From JAWOHX01 sp046484975 (GTDB lineage: Bacteria > Bacillota > Clostridia > DUPQ01), in contig JAWOHX010000011.1 in assembly GCA_046484975.1 (NCBI GenBank), positions 1 through 64,000 of the forward strand: a DNA stretch of 64,000 nt, read 5' to 3'. Within the stretch, counting starts at the first letter, position 1, and each line of letters begins with the position of its first letter. Below, in pieces: positions 1 through 7,001 of the stretch. The notes beneath the pieces are model-generated. The model saw nothing but the letters and a program-made list of their open reading frames with translations. It made no database searches and was not told the origin of the DNA. The position numbers and the translations under genes were made by a program.

Positions 1-219
1 TGCATGCAGGCAGGCACCGTTACCGTGATGAGGGACAACGGGAAAGGGATACCCACCGTGACCCGTCCAATACTTCCTGGGCTTTCTGCCATGCGCAGGC
101 AGGCCGCCAACTTTCTTGCGGCCGTCCGGGGTGACAGGCCGGCCCCCTGCACGGCGTCGGAGGCGGCGGAGGACCTGCGGATGGCCAGGGACTATATTTT
201 CCTGAAAAACGGCTTGTGA
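1..219 (+). CDS. Gfo/Idh/MocA-family oxidoreductase, C-terminal fragment
   Basis: The frame is open from the left edge, so only the last 72 or so codons are visible. The tail, with NFLAAVRGDRPAPCTASEA followed by EDLRMARDYI, matches the usual C-terminus of Gfo/Idh/MocA NAD(P)-dependent sugar or inositol dehydrogenases, where a helix reading NFLxAVRG is followed by a PCTxxEA turn and a final helix. The Rossmann domain and the catalytic lysine lie outside the window, so the substrate cannot be judged. A promoter directly downstream marks the next transcription unit. The family call rests on the tail motif alone. Confidence 0.6.
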   Translation, partial: CMQAGTVTVMRDNGKGIPTVTRPILPGLSAMRRQAANFLAAVRGDRPAPCTASEAAEDLRMARDYIFLKNGL

Positions 220-239
220 TGCATTATTGAAAATTCCCC

Positions 240-268
240 TTGAAAAATTGCACCGCAGGTAATATAAT
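240..268 (+). promoter_or_regulatory. sigma-A promoter of the ABC exporter operon
   Basis: TTGAAA at 240-245 and TATAAT at 263-268 are separated by exactly 17 bases. The predicted transcript starts near 275, about 40 bases before the ATPase start codon. Confidence 0.75.
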
Positions 269-313
269 GTATTACGCTACAAGTAACAATTTAAAAGGTA
301 TGGAGGAATGGCA

Positions 314-1261
314 ATGATTGAAATTATTGACCTGACTAAAAAGTATGGTCAGATAGTTGCCGTGAACAACATCAGCTTCAATGTGAAAAAAGGTGAGATC
401 CTTGGTTTTCTCGGGCCCAACGGCGCGGGAAAATCCACCACCATGAACATCATTACCGGATATCTGCCATCCACCGCAGGCACCGTGAAGGTGGACGGTT
501 ATGACATCATGCTGGAACCGGAGGAAGTGAAGAAAAGGATCGGGTACCTGCCCGAGGCTCCTCCCGTATACCGGGACATGACTGTCATGGAATACCTGAG
601 CTTTGTCAGCAATCTGAAGAAAGTCCCTTCCAAAAAACAAAAAGGCCAGCTTGCGGACATCATGGAGCTTGTCGGCATCACCGATCACAGGAAAAGACTC
701 ATCGGCAATCTTTCGAAGGGATACAGGCAGAGGGTGGGCCTCGCCCAGTCCCTGGTGGGAAACCCGGAGGTGCTGATCCTTGACGAACCCACGGTGGGAC
801 TGGATCCAAAGCAGATCATTGAGATCAGAAGGGTCATCAAGGCCCTTGCAAAGGAAAGGACCATCATCCTAAGCACCCATATCCTGCCGGAAGTCAGCGC
901 CATTTGTGAAAGGGTGGTCATCATCAACAAAGGGGTGATTGCCGCGGAGGACACCCCCGAAAGGCTTTCCGCCAACATCGGCAAGCTTGCAAAGCTCAAC
1001 GCCACCATCATGGGAGAGCGGCAGAATGTCATCGAGAAGATCCGGGAGATCGGGGAAGTCACCTATGTCGAGGCTGCCACGCAAGTGGACGAGAACATCT
1101 ATAAATACATCATCGAGGCCAAAACCTATTCCGACATCCGGGAACAGCTGTTTTACAAGATGGCGGAAAACAAATCCCCCATCATCGACTTCAGGCCCGC
1201 AACCATGAGCCTGGAGGATATTTTCATCAGTATCGTAACAAAAGGACAGGAGGTCGTGTAA
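314..1261 (+). CDS. ABC transporter ATP-binding protein, GldA/ABC-2 type
   Basis: This is the cytoplasmic ATPase of an ABC-2 type exporter and energises the permease encoded next. The roughly 315-residue protein has a Walker A motif GPNGAGKST near residue 35, a signature LSKGYRQRVGLAQ near 135, a Walker B LILDEP followed by TVGLDP near 155, and a switch histidine in LSTHILPE. The C-terminal 100 residues form the DUF4162-like tail common in this group. The ATG at 314 is preferred over the one at 308 because GGAGG at 302-306 is 7 bases from 314 but only 1 base from 308. It is followed two bases later by the permease and then by GldG-like and DUF4340 genes, the order of the gliding-type (GldA-GldF-GldG) transporter found in many non-gliding bacteria. 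The substrate is unknown. Confidence 0.9.
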   Translation: MIEIIDLTKKYGQIVAVNNISFNVKKGEILGFLGPNGAGKSTTMNIITGYLPSTAGTVKVDGYDIMLEPEEVKKRIGYLPEAPPVYRDMTVMEYLSFVSNLKKVPSKKQKGQLADIMELVGITDHRKRLIGNLSKGYRQRVGLAQSLVGNPEVLILDEPTVGLDPKQIIEIRRVIKALAKERTIILSTHILPEVSAICERVVIINKGVIAAEDTPERLSANIGKLAKLNATIMGERQNVIEKIREIGEVTYVEAATQVDENIYKYIIEAKTYSDIREQLFYKMAENKSPIIDFRPATMSLEDIFISIVTKGQEVV

Positions 1262-1263
1262 AC

Positions 1264-1968
1264 ATGTGGACAGTTGCGAAAAAAGAAATCGCAGGATATT
1301 TCAAGTCTCCCATCGCCTATGTGCTCATCGGGTTTTTCATCCTGCTTGTTTCATTGTTCTACATACCCTTTCTCAATGCAGGTTCAGGGGATTTCATCAC
1401 CGTGGTGAATGACATGGGATTTTTCCTGGTGTTCATCGTTCCCATCCTGACCATGAGGATTCTGGCGGAGGACAGAAAGAACGGAACGGAGGTCCTGTTG
1501 CTGACATCCCCGACCTCCCTCTTCAAGATTGTCATGGGTAAATTCCTGGCTGCCTATTCCGTGTTCCTGGTGATTGCCGCCATATCGATGATCTATCCTG
1601 TGATCAATCTTTTCTTCGGAGGGGTGTTCACCGTCCAGCTGGTGGGGGGATACATCGGATTTCTACTCCTGGGCGCCGCCTTCGTGGCAGTTGGTGTCTT
1701 TGCATCGGCCATCACCGAGAACCAGATCATCGCCGCCATCATCAGCTTCGTCATCCTTCTTCTCATGTGGGTGGCCTCCACCTTCTCTTCGATGGTCGGA
1801 GGGGTCATGGGGACCGTGCTGGAGTGGATTTCACTGCTGTCCCGGTACCAGGTCTTCACAATGGGCATCCTGAGCCTGACACAGGTCATCTATTTCATCT
1901 CGTTCATCTTCCTGTTCATCTTCCTCACAGTCAGGGTCATTGAACGCAGACGCTGGGTACAGGGGTGA
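1264..1968 (+). CDS. ABC-2 type permease, GldF-like
   Basis: This membrane subunit pairs with the upstream ATPase. The N-terminus WTVAKKEIAGYFKSPIAYVL is the typical entry of ABC-2 permeases, with an amphipathic helix running into the first membrane span. Six hydrophobic segments can be seen, near residues 18-38, 55-75, 100-125, 130-155, 160-185 and 205-228, with the conserved loop RILAEDRKNGTEVLLLTSP after the second. At 234 residues it has the size of GldF. Its stop overlaps the start region of the next gene, so the two are probably translationally coupled. The exported substrate cannot be inferred. Confidence 0.88.
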   Translation: MWTVAKKEIAGYFKSPIAYVLIGFFILLVSLFYIPFLNAGSGDFITVVNDMGFFLVFIVPILTMRILAEDRKNGTEVLLLTSPTSLFKIVMGKFLAAYSVFLVIAAISMIYPVINLFFGGVFTVQLVGGYIGFLLLGAAFVAVGVFASAITENQIIAAIISFVILLLMWVASTFSSMVGGVMGTVLEWISLLSRYQVFTMGILSLTQVIYFISFIFLFIFLTVRVIERRRWVQG

Positions 1969-3422
1969 TGCAGATGAAAAACAACAAATTGCTCATGGTT
2001 TTTAAAAGCCGGAATTTCAAATACGGGACCACCGCCATCGTCACCATGTTGATCACCGTGGCCTTGTTCGTCGTGGTCAACCTGGGTGCAGGACTGATCT
2101 ATGAGGAAAAAGACCTGACCCCCGAAGGCCTTTACTCCATCGGGGAACAGACACAGGAGATCCTCGGTGACCTGGACCAGGAAGTGGTCATCTACGGCCT
2201 GTTCGACGAGACGAAGGTTTCTTCCCAGGACAATTACACGAAGGTCCTGGAGTTGCTGAAAAAATATGATGCCTATGACAATGTCACTGTCAGGTTCGTG
2301 GATCCCGAAAAGAACCTCGGCATCATCAACCAGCTGGACCCGGACAGGGTGCTCAACATCACCACCCGCAACTTCGTGGTGGAATCCCAGGGCAGAAGGA
2401 AGGTCCTCAAATATTTCGATTTGTTCGATCTGATGGGGAGTGAATACACGGCCATGTCCATCGTTGATGTGGGTTCCAAGGCGGAAATGGCTTTCACCAG
2501 CGCCATATATTATGTGGCCAGGGATGTCTCCACCAGGATCTATTATGTGACGGGTCACAATGAATATGACAATGATACCGGATATATTCTGGCATCGGAG
2601 TCACTGGCGCTCAACGGCTTCGAGGTGGACAAGGTCAATATCAGGAGCTTCGGGGGGATCCCAGGGGACGCTGACATCCTTCTGATCGTCAATCCGCAGT
2701 CGGATTTCCATCAGCAGGAGATATCCGCACTCAAGGAATACATGAAAACCGGGAAAAGCCTTTTCGTGCTGCTGGACAGCATGGAGACCACAGACAGGTT
2801 CCCTAATCTGCAGGGCTTTTTGGAAGACTACAACGTCCGGTTCGGGTATACCCGGATCAAGGAGAACGACCCGAACTACTATCTGGTCGGAAACCCTTAC
2901 ATCATCATGCCGGATCTCTACAACACCCTCATCAACCGGAACATCCGGGACAGCATCAACGACATCCTCGCCAGGAACGTCAGGAGCGTGGAAATCCTGA
3001 GAAGGATGGCAACCCACCTGAAAGTGGAGCCCCTGCTCATCACCAGCGACAAGGCCATCCAGGAAGGCATGTATGCGGACATCGAGACCCAGCGCGGGGC
3101 AGCCTATGTGGCGGCGGCGGTGCTTGACAACCGGGACAATTCCAGGCTCATCGTCAGCGGGACATCGGAGTTCATGCAGGACACGTTCCTTTACAACTAC
3201 AGGTCCTATGCCGAAGACGCATCCAAGTTTCTCATCAACAGCGTCAACTGGCTGGAAGGGGACATCGGCCAGATTTTCATTGAACAGAAAGAATATTTCC
3301 AAAACATGCTGAGCATGAATGCGGGACAGCAGCGGACCATCAGCGTGCTGGTGATCTACATCCTGCCCTCCCTCATCCTGCTCGCCGGATTGATTGTATA
3401 TTTACGCAGGAGGAATTTATGA
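1965..3422 (+). CDS. GldG-like ABC auxiliary protein (ABC_transp_aux family)
   Basis: A 485-residue membrane-anchored protein with one span near residues 24-46, a large extracytoplasmic region and a second span at the extreme C-terminus (VLVIYILPSLILLAGLIVYL) followed by a short basic tail. This is the architecture of GldG / pfam09822 proteins, whose GIFT-like domain accompanies GldA and GldF. The conserved LTPEGLYSIGEQT segment after the first span (sleep-to-Tyr-SIS region) is typical. It may start at 1965 or at the second or third methionine; the first two codons are both ATG. It overlaps the permease gene by 4 bases and the DUF4340 gene by 4 bases. Its role in transport is not known. Confidence 0.85.
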   Translation: MMQMKNNKLLMVFKSRNFKYGTTAIVTMLITVALFVVVNLGAGLIYEEKDLTPEGLYSIGEQTQEILGDLDQEVVIYGLFDETKVSSQDNYTKVLELLKKYDAYDNVTVRFVDPEKNLGIINQLDPDRVLNITTRNFVVESQGRRKVLKYFDLFDLMGSEYTAMSIVDVGSKAEMAFTSAIYYVARDVSTRIYYVTGHNEYDNDTGYILASESLALNGFEVDKVNIRSFGGIPGDADILLIVNPQSDFHQQEISALKEYMKTGKSLFVLLDSMETTDRFPNLQGFLEDYNVRFGYTRIKENDPNYYLVGNPYIIMPDLYNTLINRNIRDSINDILARNVRSVEILRRMATHLKVEPLLITSDKAIQEGMYADIETQRGAAYVAAAVLDNRDNSRLIVSGTSEFMQDTFLYNYRSYAEDASKFLINSVNWLEGDIGQIFIEQKEYFQNMLSMNAGQQRTISVLVIYILPSLILLAGLIVYLRRRNL

Positions 3423-4852
3423 AGCTGTATAAGAGGCTTATCATACTAGGAGTGGTCCTGGTGGTTTCCGTGGTGGGGTTCTTCGTCGGAAGGGATCTCA
3501 TCATCAAGAACGCGCCGAGGCCCATCTATGAACTCAATCCCGTCGTCGCCAACTACCGCTCAACCGACGTGATCGAGGTGAGCATGTACAACCAGGGAGA
3601 GACCATGACCCTCAGGCAGAGGGACGATATCCTGGAAGATGCCTCCGGGCAACGTGTGGTGCAAAAGGTCTGGTACATCGTCGGGGAAGAGGACGTGAAG
3701 GTCAACCAGGCGAGGGTCAACGGGCTGGTCATCAACGCCACCAACCTGACTGGACGAAACATCATCGAGGAGGATGCCAAGGACCTGGAACAGTACGGAA
3801 TCACCGGGGAATACTTCGTTCGGATCAAAACCGTCCAGGGGGTGGAATATACGGTGTCTCTTGGCGACCTGCTCTACAACAGGGACGGGTTTTATGCCAT
3901 GAGGGACGACAACAGGCGTGTCTATTCCATCGCCGTCTCCTCTGCCCTGTCGTTGTACGCCACCAGGGCGGACATTCTGGACCTGAACATTTTTCCCACC
4001 CGCAACATTTTGGATGTGGAGAGCATGAGACTGGATAGGGACCAGAAGCTTGTTTTCACCATCACCTCCGACAGAAATTATGTCTGGCTGATGAGGGAAC
4101 CCGTCATCTGCAAGGCCAAAATCCGCGAGGTGGATGAAATGATACAAAGCAGCCTGAACCTTTACATCAAGGGGTATGTGGACATCTCCCCGGAGGACCT
4201 GTCGGAATACGGCCTGGACAGGCCGAGATACGAGATGACACTGATCATCAGCGGCAAGGAGACCACCATGCAGATCGGTCGGGAAGAAATAAGGGACGGG
4301 GTTTTCTACGCAATGGTAAAAGGCGTGAACGAAGTGTTCACCGTGGAGTCCAAGACCCTGGACTTCCTGGACAGCCCCACCATGGACATGGTGGTGGAAT
4401 ACCAGTACACTCCGGAATTCCAGCTGCTGGACAGCATCGAGATCCAGGCCCTGGACATGAACCTGCTCTATGAGATCACATACAATGAGGAACTGGAGGT
4501 GAACGACTACAAGTTCAACGGCCAGTCCATCAACCGTTTCGACGGGACCATGAGGACCTTCGGCGTGTTCTTTTATGAGTTCGCCACTCTTGTGCCCATC
4601 ACCGGCATCGTTCCCGAATGGGAAATCACAGGGGAACCCTTTTTGAGCATGAAATACACCTTCAATGACGGATATTACGACAATTTAGAATTTTACATCA
4701 AGGACAGGGAGCATTGCTATTATGTCAGGAACGGCATCTACACCGGCCTGACGGTTTCCAGGCAGTACCTGGATGAAAAGGAAGGGTTCCTCAAACTGGT
4801 GGAGCTCATCCACACCGGGGAACTGCAGAGGGACTTCGGCATCACCAACTGA
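3419..4852 (+). CDS. DUF4340 domain-containing protein
   Basis: A 477-residue protein with an N-terminal signal anchor (residues 5-24, LIILGVVLVVSVVGFFVG) and a long extracytoplasmic region made of repeated beta-rich units. A segment near residues 95-145 (VNGLVINATNLTGRNIIEEDAKDLEQYG) recurs in modified form near 240-300 (YVDISPEDLSEYGLDRP), the repeated Leu-x-x-Tyr-Gly-Leu pattern of DUF4340. The gene overlaps the GldG-like gene by ATGA and is the last of the exporter operon before a strong terminator hairpin. DUF4340 genes commonly follow gldG-like genes. The function is unknown; a surface partner of the exporter is an inference from position. Confidence 0.85.
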   Translation: MKLYKRLIILGVVLVVSVVGFFVGRDLIIKNAPRPIYELNPVVANYRSTDVIEVSMYNQGETMTLRQRDDILEDASGQRVVQKVWYIVGEEDVKVNQARVNGLVINATNLTGRNIIEEDAKDLEQYGITGEYFVRIKTVQGVEYTVSLGDLLYNRDGFYAMRDDNRRVYSIAVSSALSLYATRADILDLNIFPTRNILDVESMRLDRDQKLVFTITSDRNYVWLMREPVICKAKIREVDEMIQSSLNLYIKGYVDISPEDLSEYGLDRPRYEMTLIISGKETTMQIGREEIRDGVFYAMVKGVNEVFTVESKTLDFLDSPTMDMVVEYQYTPEFQLLDSIEIQALDMNLLYEITYNEELEVNDYKFNGQSINRFDGTMRTFGVFFYEFATLVPITGIVPEWEITGEPFLSMKYTFNDGYYDNLEFYIKDREHCYYVRNGIYTGLTVSRQYLDEKEGFLKLVELIHTGELQRDFGITN

Positions 4853-4857
4853 ACCAT

Positions 4858-4892
4858 CGGACCGTTTCCCCCGGAGACGGTCCGGTTTCTTT
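4858..4892 (+). terminator. intrinsic terminator after the ABC exporter operon
   Basis: CGGACCGT (4858-4865) pairs with ACGGTCCG (4877-4884), and inner bases extend the stem to about 12 pairs with a 3-base CCC loop. The stem is followed by GTTTCTTT. Confidence 0.7.
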
Positions 4893-4912
4893 GATGGAAG
4901 GGAAGGCAGGAC

Positions 4913-5467
4913 ATGAAGAGATTTTATGAAAAATACCGGAAAGGCCTGTTGAATGTGGCAGGAGTCTACGCTTCCAGCGTCTTCCTGTTCACATTCTTTC
5001 TCATCGCGCCCATCAGCATGGAAAATACCTATCTTTGGATATCCATCTATTCCGTCATATTCTTTGCCTTCCTGTTCTCGTTCCTGTATCGGAGGATGCG
5101 GGAAGCAGGCAGCCGGGAGAACCATGAGGCCAACAGGGCATCCGTCAGGCCGTACCCTTTGAAGGGACTGGTCTACGGGTTGCTGGGGTTTTTACCTTTC
5201 CTGTTCCTGGAGCTTTTGTATTTCCTGATCCATGACCCGTCTTCCATGGAAATGTCCATGCGCATTTTCCATATCGCGTTCCGATGTATCTTCGGACCAA
5301 TGTATTTCATCATACGGGGACTGGGATATACCTGGTTTGCCTACCTTGCGGCATCGTCGGTGGTTCCCCTGATTGCCATGACCGGATACATGGCGGGTTT
5401 TTTCAATGTGGACATCGCCACCATCAAGGAGAAAAAAGAAAAAGAAACAGAGGACTTCCTGAAATGA
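4913..5467 (+). CDS. integral membrane protein of unknown function
   Basis: I do not recognise a family. The 184-residue product has four or five hydrophobic segments, near residues 14-35, 40-60, 84-106, 117-135 and 140-162, and a lysine/glutamate-rich cytoplasmic tail (TIKEKKEKETEDFLK). Between spans two and three lies a basic, polar loop. It starts 20 bases after the upstream terminator and overlaps the next gene by ATGA, so it is probably co-translated with the HEAT-repeat protein and may act with it. Confidence 0.7.
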   Translation: MKRFYEKYRKGLLNVAGVYASSVFLFTFFLIAPISMENTYLWISIYSVIFFAFLFSFLYRRMREAGSRENHEANRASVRPYPLKGLVYGLLGFLPFLFLELLYFLIHDPSSMEMSMRIFHIAFRCIFGPMYFIIRGLGYTWFAYLAASSVVPLIAMTGYMAGFFNVDIATIKEKKEKETEDFLK

Positions 5468-6282
5468 CCGACAGAAAGAAATGCCTTGAGATGATTGCAG
5501 ACTACAATGCAACAATAAACAAAGAGATCGAAAAGAAGATGGACAGTGTTTCCAGCCATGGGGAACTCAAGCGAGCCGTGGAAGAGGCCGGCAGGGAGTG
5601 GGAGAAGAAAACGTTTGGATCCATGCTTCCCCGGGAGCATTTCAATGGAATCAGGGAAGAGGACCTATGGGGGATTTTCGATGATGCATGCAGGATCCTT
5701 GACGACACCTTTCCCCTTTCATTCCTTGAGGTTCTCCGGCAGGATCATCATCGGGAGCGGCTTGCGGGACGGGCATTTGACTTTTCAGACCCCGAGACCT
5801 GCGTTGCAGCCCTCAGAATCCTTGGACTGACAGGCGACACGGGGCATCTGGGGGAAATCATCGCTGCCATCCTGGAAACAGGTGAGGAGCAGGAGCTTGT
5901 CAAGGAGACAGCCAGGCAGGCATTGGCTGACATCGGGAGACCCGCGTTGCCAAACATCATTGCGGTCCTGAACGCCAGGGAATCCTGCCGGGATGACGAT
6001 TTTCACCTGGTCATCGCCCTTCTGGAGATCTGCCGCCATGAAAAGGATGACAACGCCTACCTGGCGCTCAAGGATGTGTTCCGCAAAACGGCGGACAAAT
6101 CCATCGCCGCCAGTTGCCTGGCGGAGTACGGGGACCCAAGGGCCATCCCGATGCTTCGGACATACCTCGGAAAGAACCTGGCGGCCTTGGATAAGGCGGC
6201 CGTCCTGGAAATCAAGAACGCGGTGGAAATCCTCGGGGGACAGGTGGAGGACCTGCTGTCGGAGCCATTCCCGCGGTTGTGA
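5464..6282 (+). CDS. HEAT-repeat protein of unknown function
   Basis: A 272-residue soluble protein. The ATG at 5464 overlaps the stop codon of the membrane protein gene (ATGA), which decides the start although the frame stays open upstream. The second half consists of paired helices with HEAT/armadillo character: PETCVAALRILGLTGD, ELVKETARQALADIG, DDNAYLALKDVFRKT and IAASCLAEYGDPRAIP. Such repeats usually form protein-binding surfaces. The N-terminal 100 residues are charged and predicted helical, without a motif I recognise. Its last codons overlap the proposed Rex operator. Confidence 0.7.
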   Translation: MTDRKKCLEMIADYNATINKEIEKKMDSVSSHGELKRAVEEAGREWEKKTFGSMLPREHFNGIREEDLWGIFDDACRILDDTFPLSFLEVLRQDHHRERLAGRAFDFSDPETCVAALRILGLTGDTGHLGEIIAAILETGEEQELVKETARQALADIGRPALPNIIAVLNARESCRDDDFHLVIALLEICRHEKDDNAYLALKDVFRKTADKSIAASCLAEYGDPRAIPMLRTYLGKNLAALDKAAVLEIKNAVEILGGQVEDLLSEPFPRL

Positions 6283-6294
6283 AACAATTGACAG
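6277..6294 (+). promoter_or_regulatory. putative Rex operator (autoregulatory)
   Basis: TTGTGAAACAATTGACAG matches the published Firmicutes Rex consensus TTGTGAA-N4-TTCACAA at 12 of 14 specified positions, with an intact left half-site. It overlaps the -35 hexamer of the rex promoter, so bound Rex would block RNA polymerase. Site function is inferred from position and similarity. Confidence 0.55.
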
Positions 6295-6316
6295 GGAGAG
6301 GCTGATAATATATAAT
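6288..6316 (+). promoter_or_regulatory. consensus sigma-A promoter of rex
   Basis: TTGACA (6288-6293) and TATAAT (6311-6316) are both perfect hexamers with a 17-base spacer. The transcript should begin near 6323, which excludes the upstream TTG at 6321 as start codon and supports ATG 6351. Confidence 0.85.
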
Positions 6317-6350
6317 TTTTTTGCCTGAGAACATACCAACGGGGGGCTTG

Positions 6351-7001
6351 ATGACTGAGAACAAGAGAATATCCGATGCCGTTATAAAAAGACTGCCAAG
6401 ATATTACAGATATCTTACAGAGCTGAAACAAGGCCATTTGACAAGGATCTCTTCCAAGGAACTCAGCGAGAAGATGTCTCTGACCGCTTCCCAGATACGC
6501 CAGGACCTGAGCTGCTTCGGGGGGTTCGGACAACAGGGATACGGCTACAACATCGACCATCTCCATGAGGAGATCGGCAAGATCCTCGGGGTGGACCAGG
6601 GATTCGCCATGATCGTCGTCGGGGCGGGCAACATGGGTCAAGCCCTTGCCAATTACCCGAATTTCAACAAAAGGGGATTCCGGGTCATTGGCATCTTCGA
6701 CATCAATCCCAAGCTCATCGGCACCGGAATCAAAGGTGTTGAGGTCATGCATGTGGATGTCATGGAAGAGTTCATCAGAAATCACCATGTCGACATTGCA
6801 GTCCTGACCCTGCCCAGCGCTGAGACCAGGATGTACGCGGAGAAGATGATCCGCTGGGGCATCAAGGGACTATGGAATTATTCTGCCATGGATCTTCAGG
6901 TGAATCCCGAAAAGACCATCGTGGAGAATGTGCATCTCAGTGACAGCCTGATGGTACTGGGGTATAAAATACACAATAACAGACTAGGGGGACCACAATG
7001 A
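6351..7001 (+). CDS. rex: redox-sensing transcriptional repressor Rex
   Basis: A 216-residue homodimeric repressor that senses the NADH/NAD+ ratio and in anaerobes controls fermentation and electron-transfer genes. The N-terminal winged helix (residues 1-80) contains KRLPRYYRYL and the recognition region SSKELSEKMSLTASQIRQDL, followed by the conserved FGGFGQQGYGY link. The Rossmann domain has GAGNMGQAL near residue 90 and a C-terminal swap helix. The start is ATG 6351, with GGGGG just upstream, because the promoter maps transcription to about 6323. The stop codon overlaps the ATG of the EF-G paralogue, so Rex and that factor are co-translated. Confidence 0.95.
   Translation: MTENKRISDAVIKRLPRYYRYLTELKQGHLTRISSKELSEKMSLTASQIRQDLSCFGGFGQQGYGYNIDHLHEEIGKILGVDQGFAMIVVGAGNMGQALANYPNFNKRGFRVIGIFDINPKLIGTGIKGVEVMHVDVMEEFIRNHHVDIAVLTLPSAETRMYAEKMIRWGIKGLWNYSAMDLQVNPEKTIVENVHLSDSLMVLGYKIHNNRLGGPQ

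Noticed and set aside
6321..6350. TTG start giving Rex ten extra residues.
   Set aside because: It coincides with the predicted transcription start and has no ribosome-binding site in the transcript.
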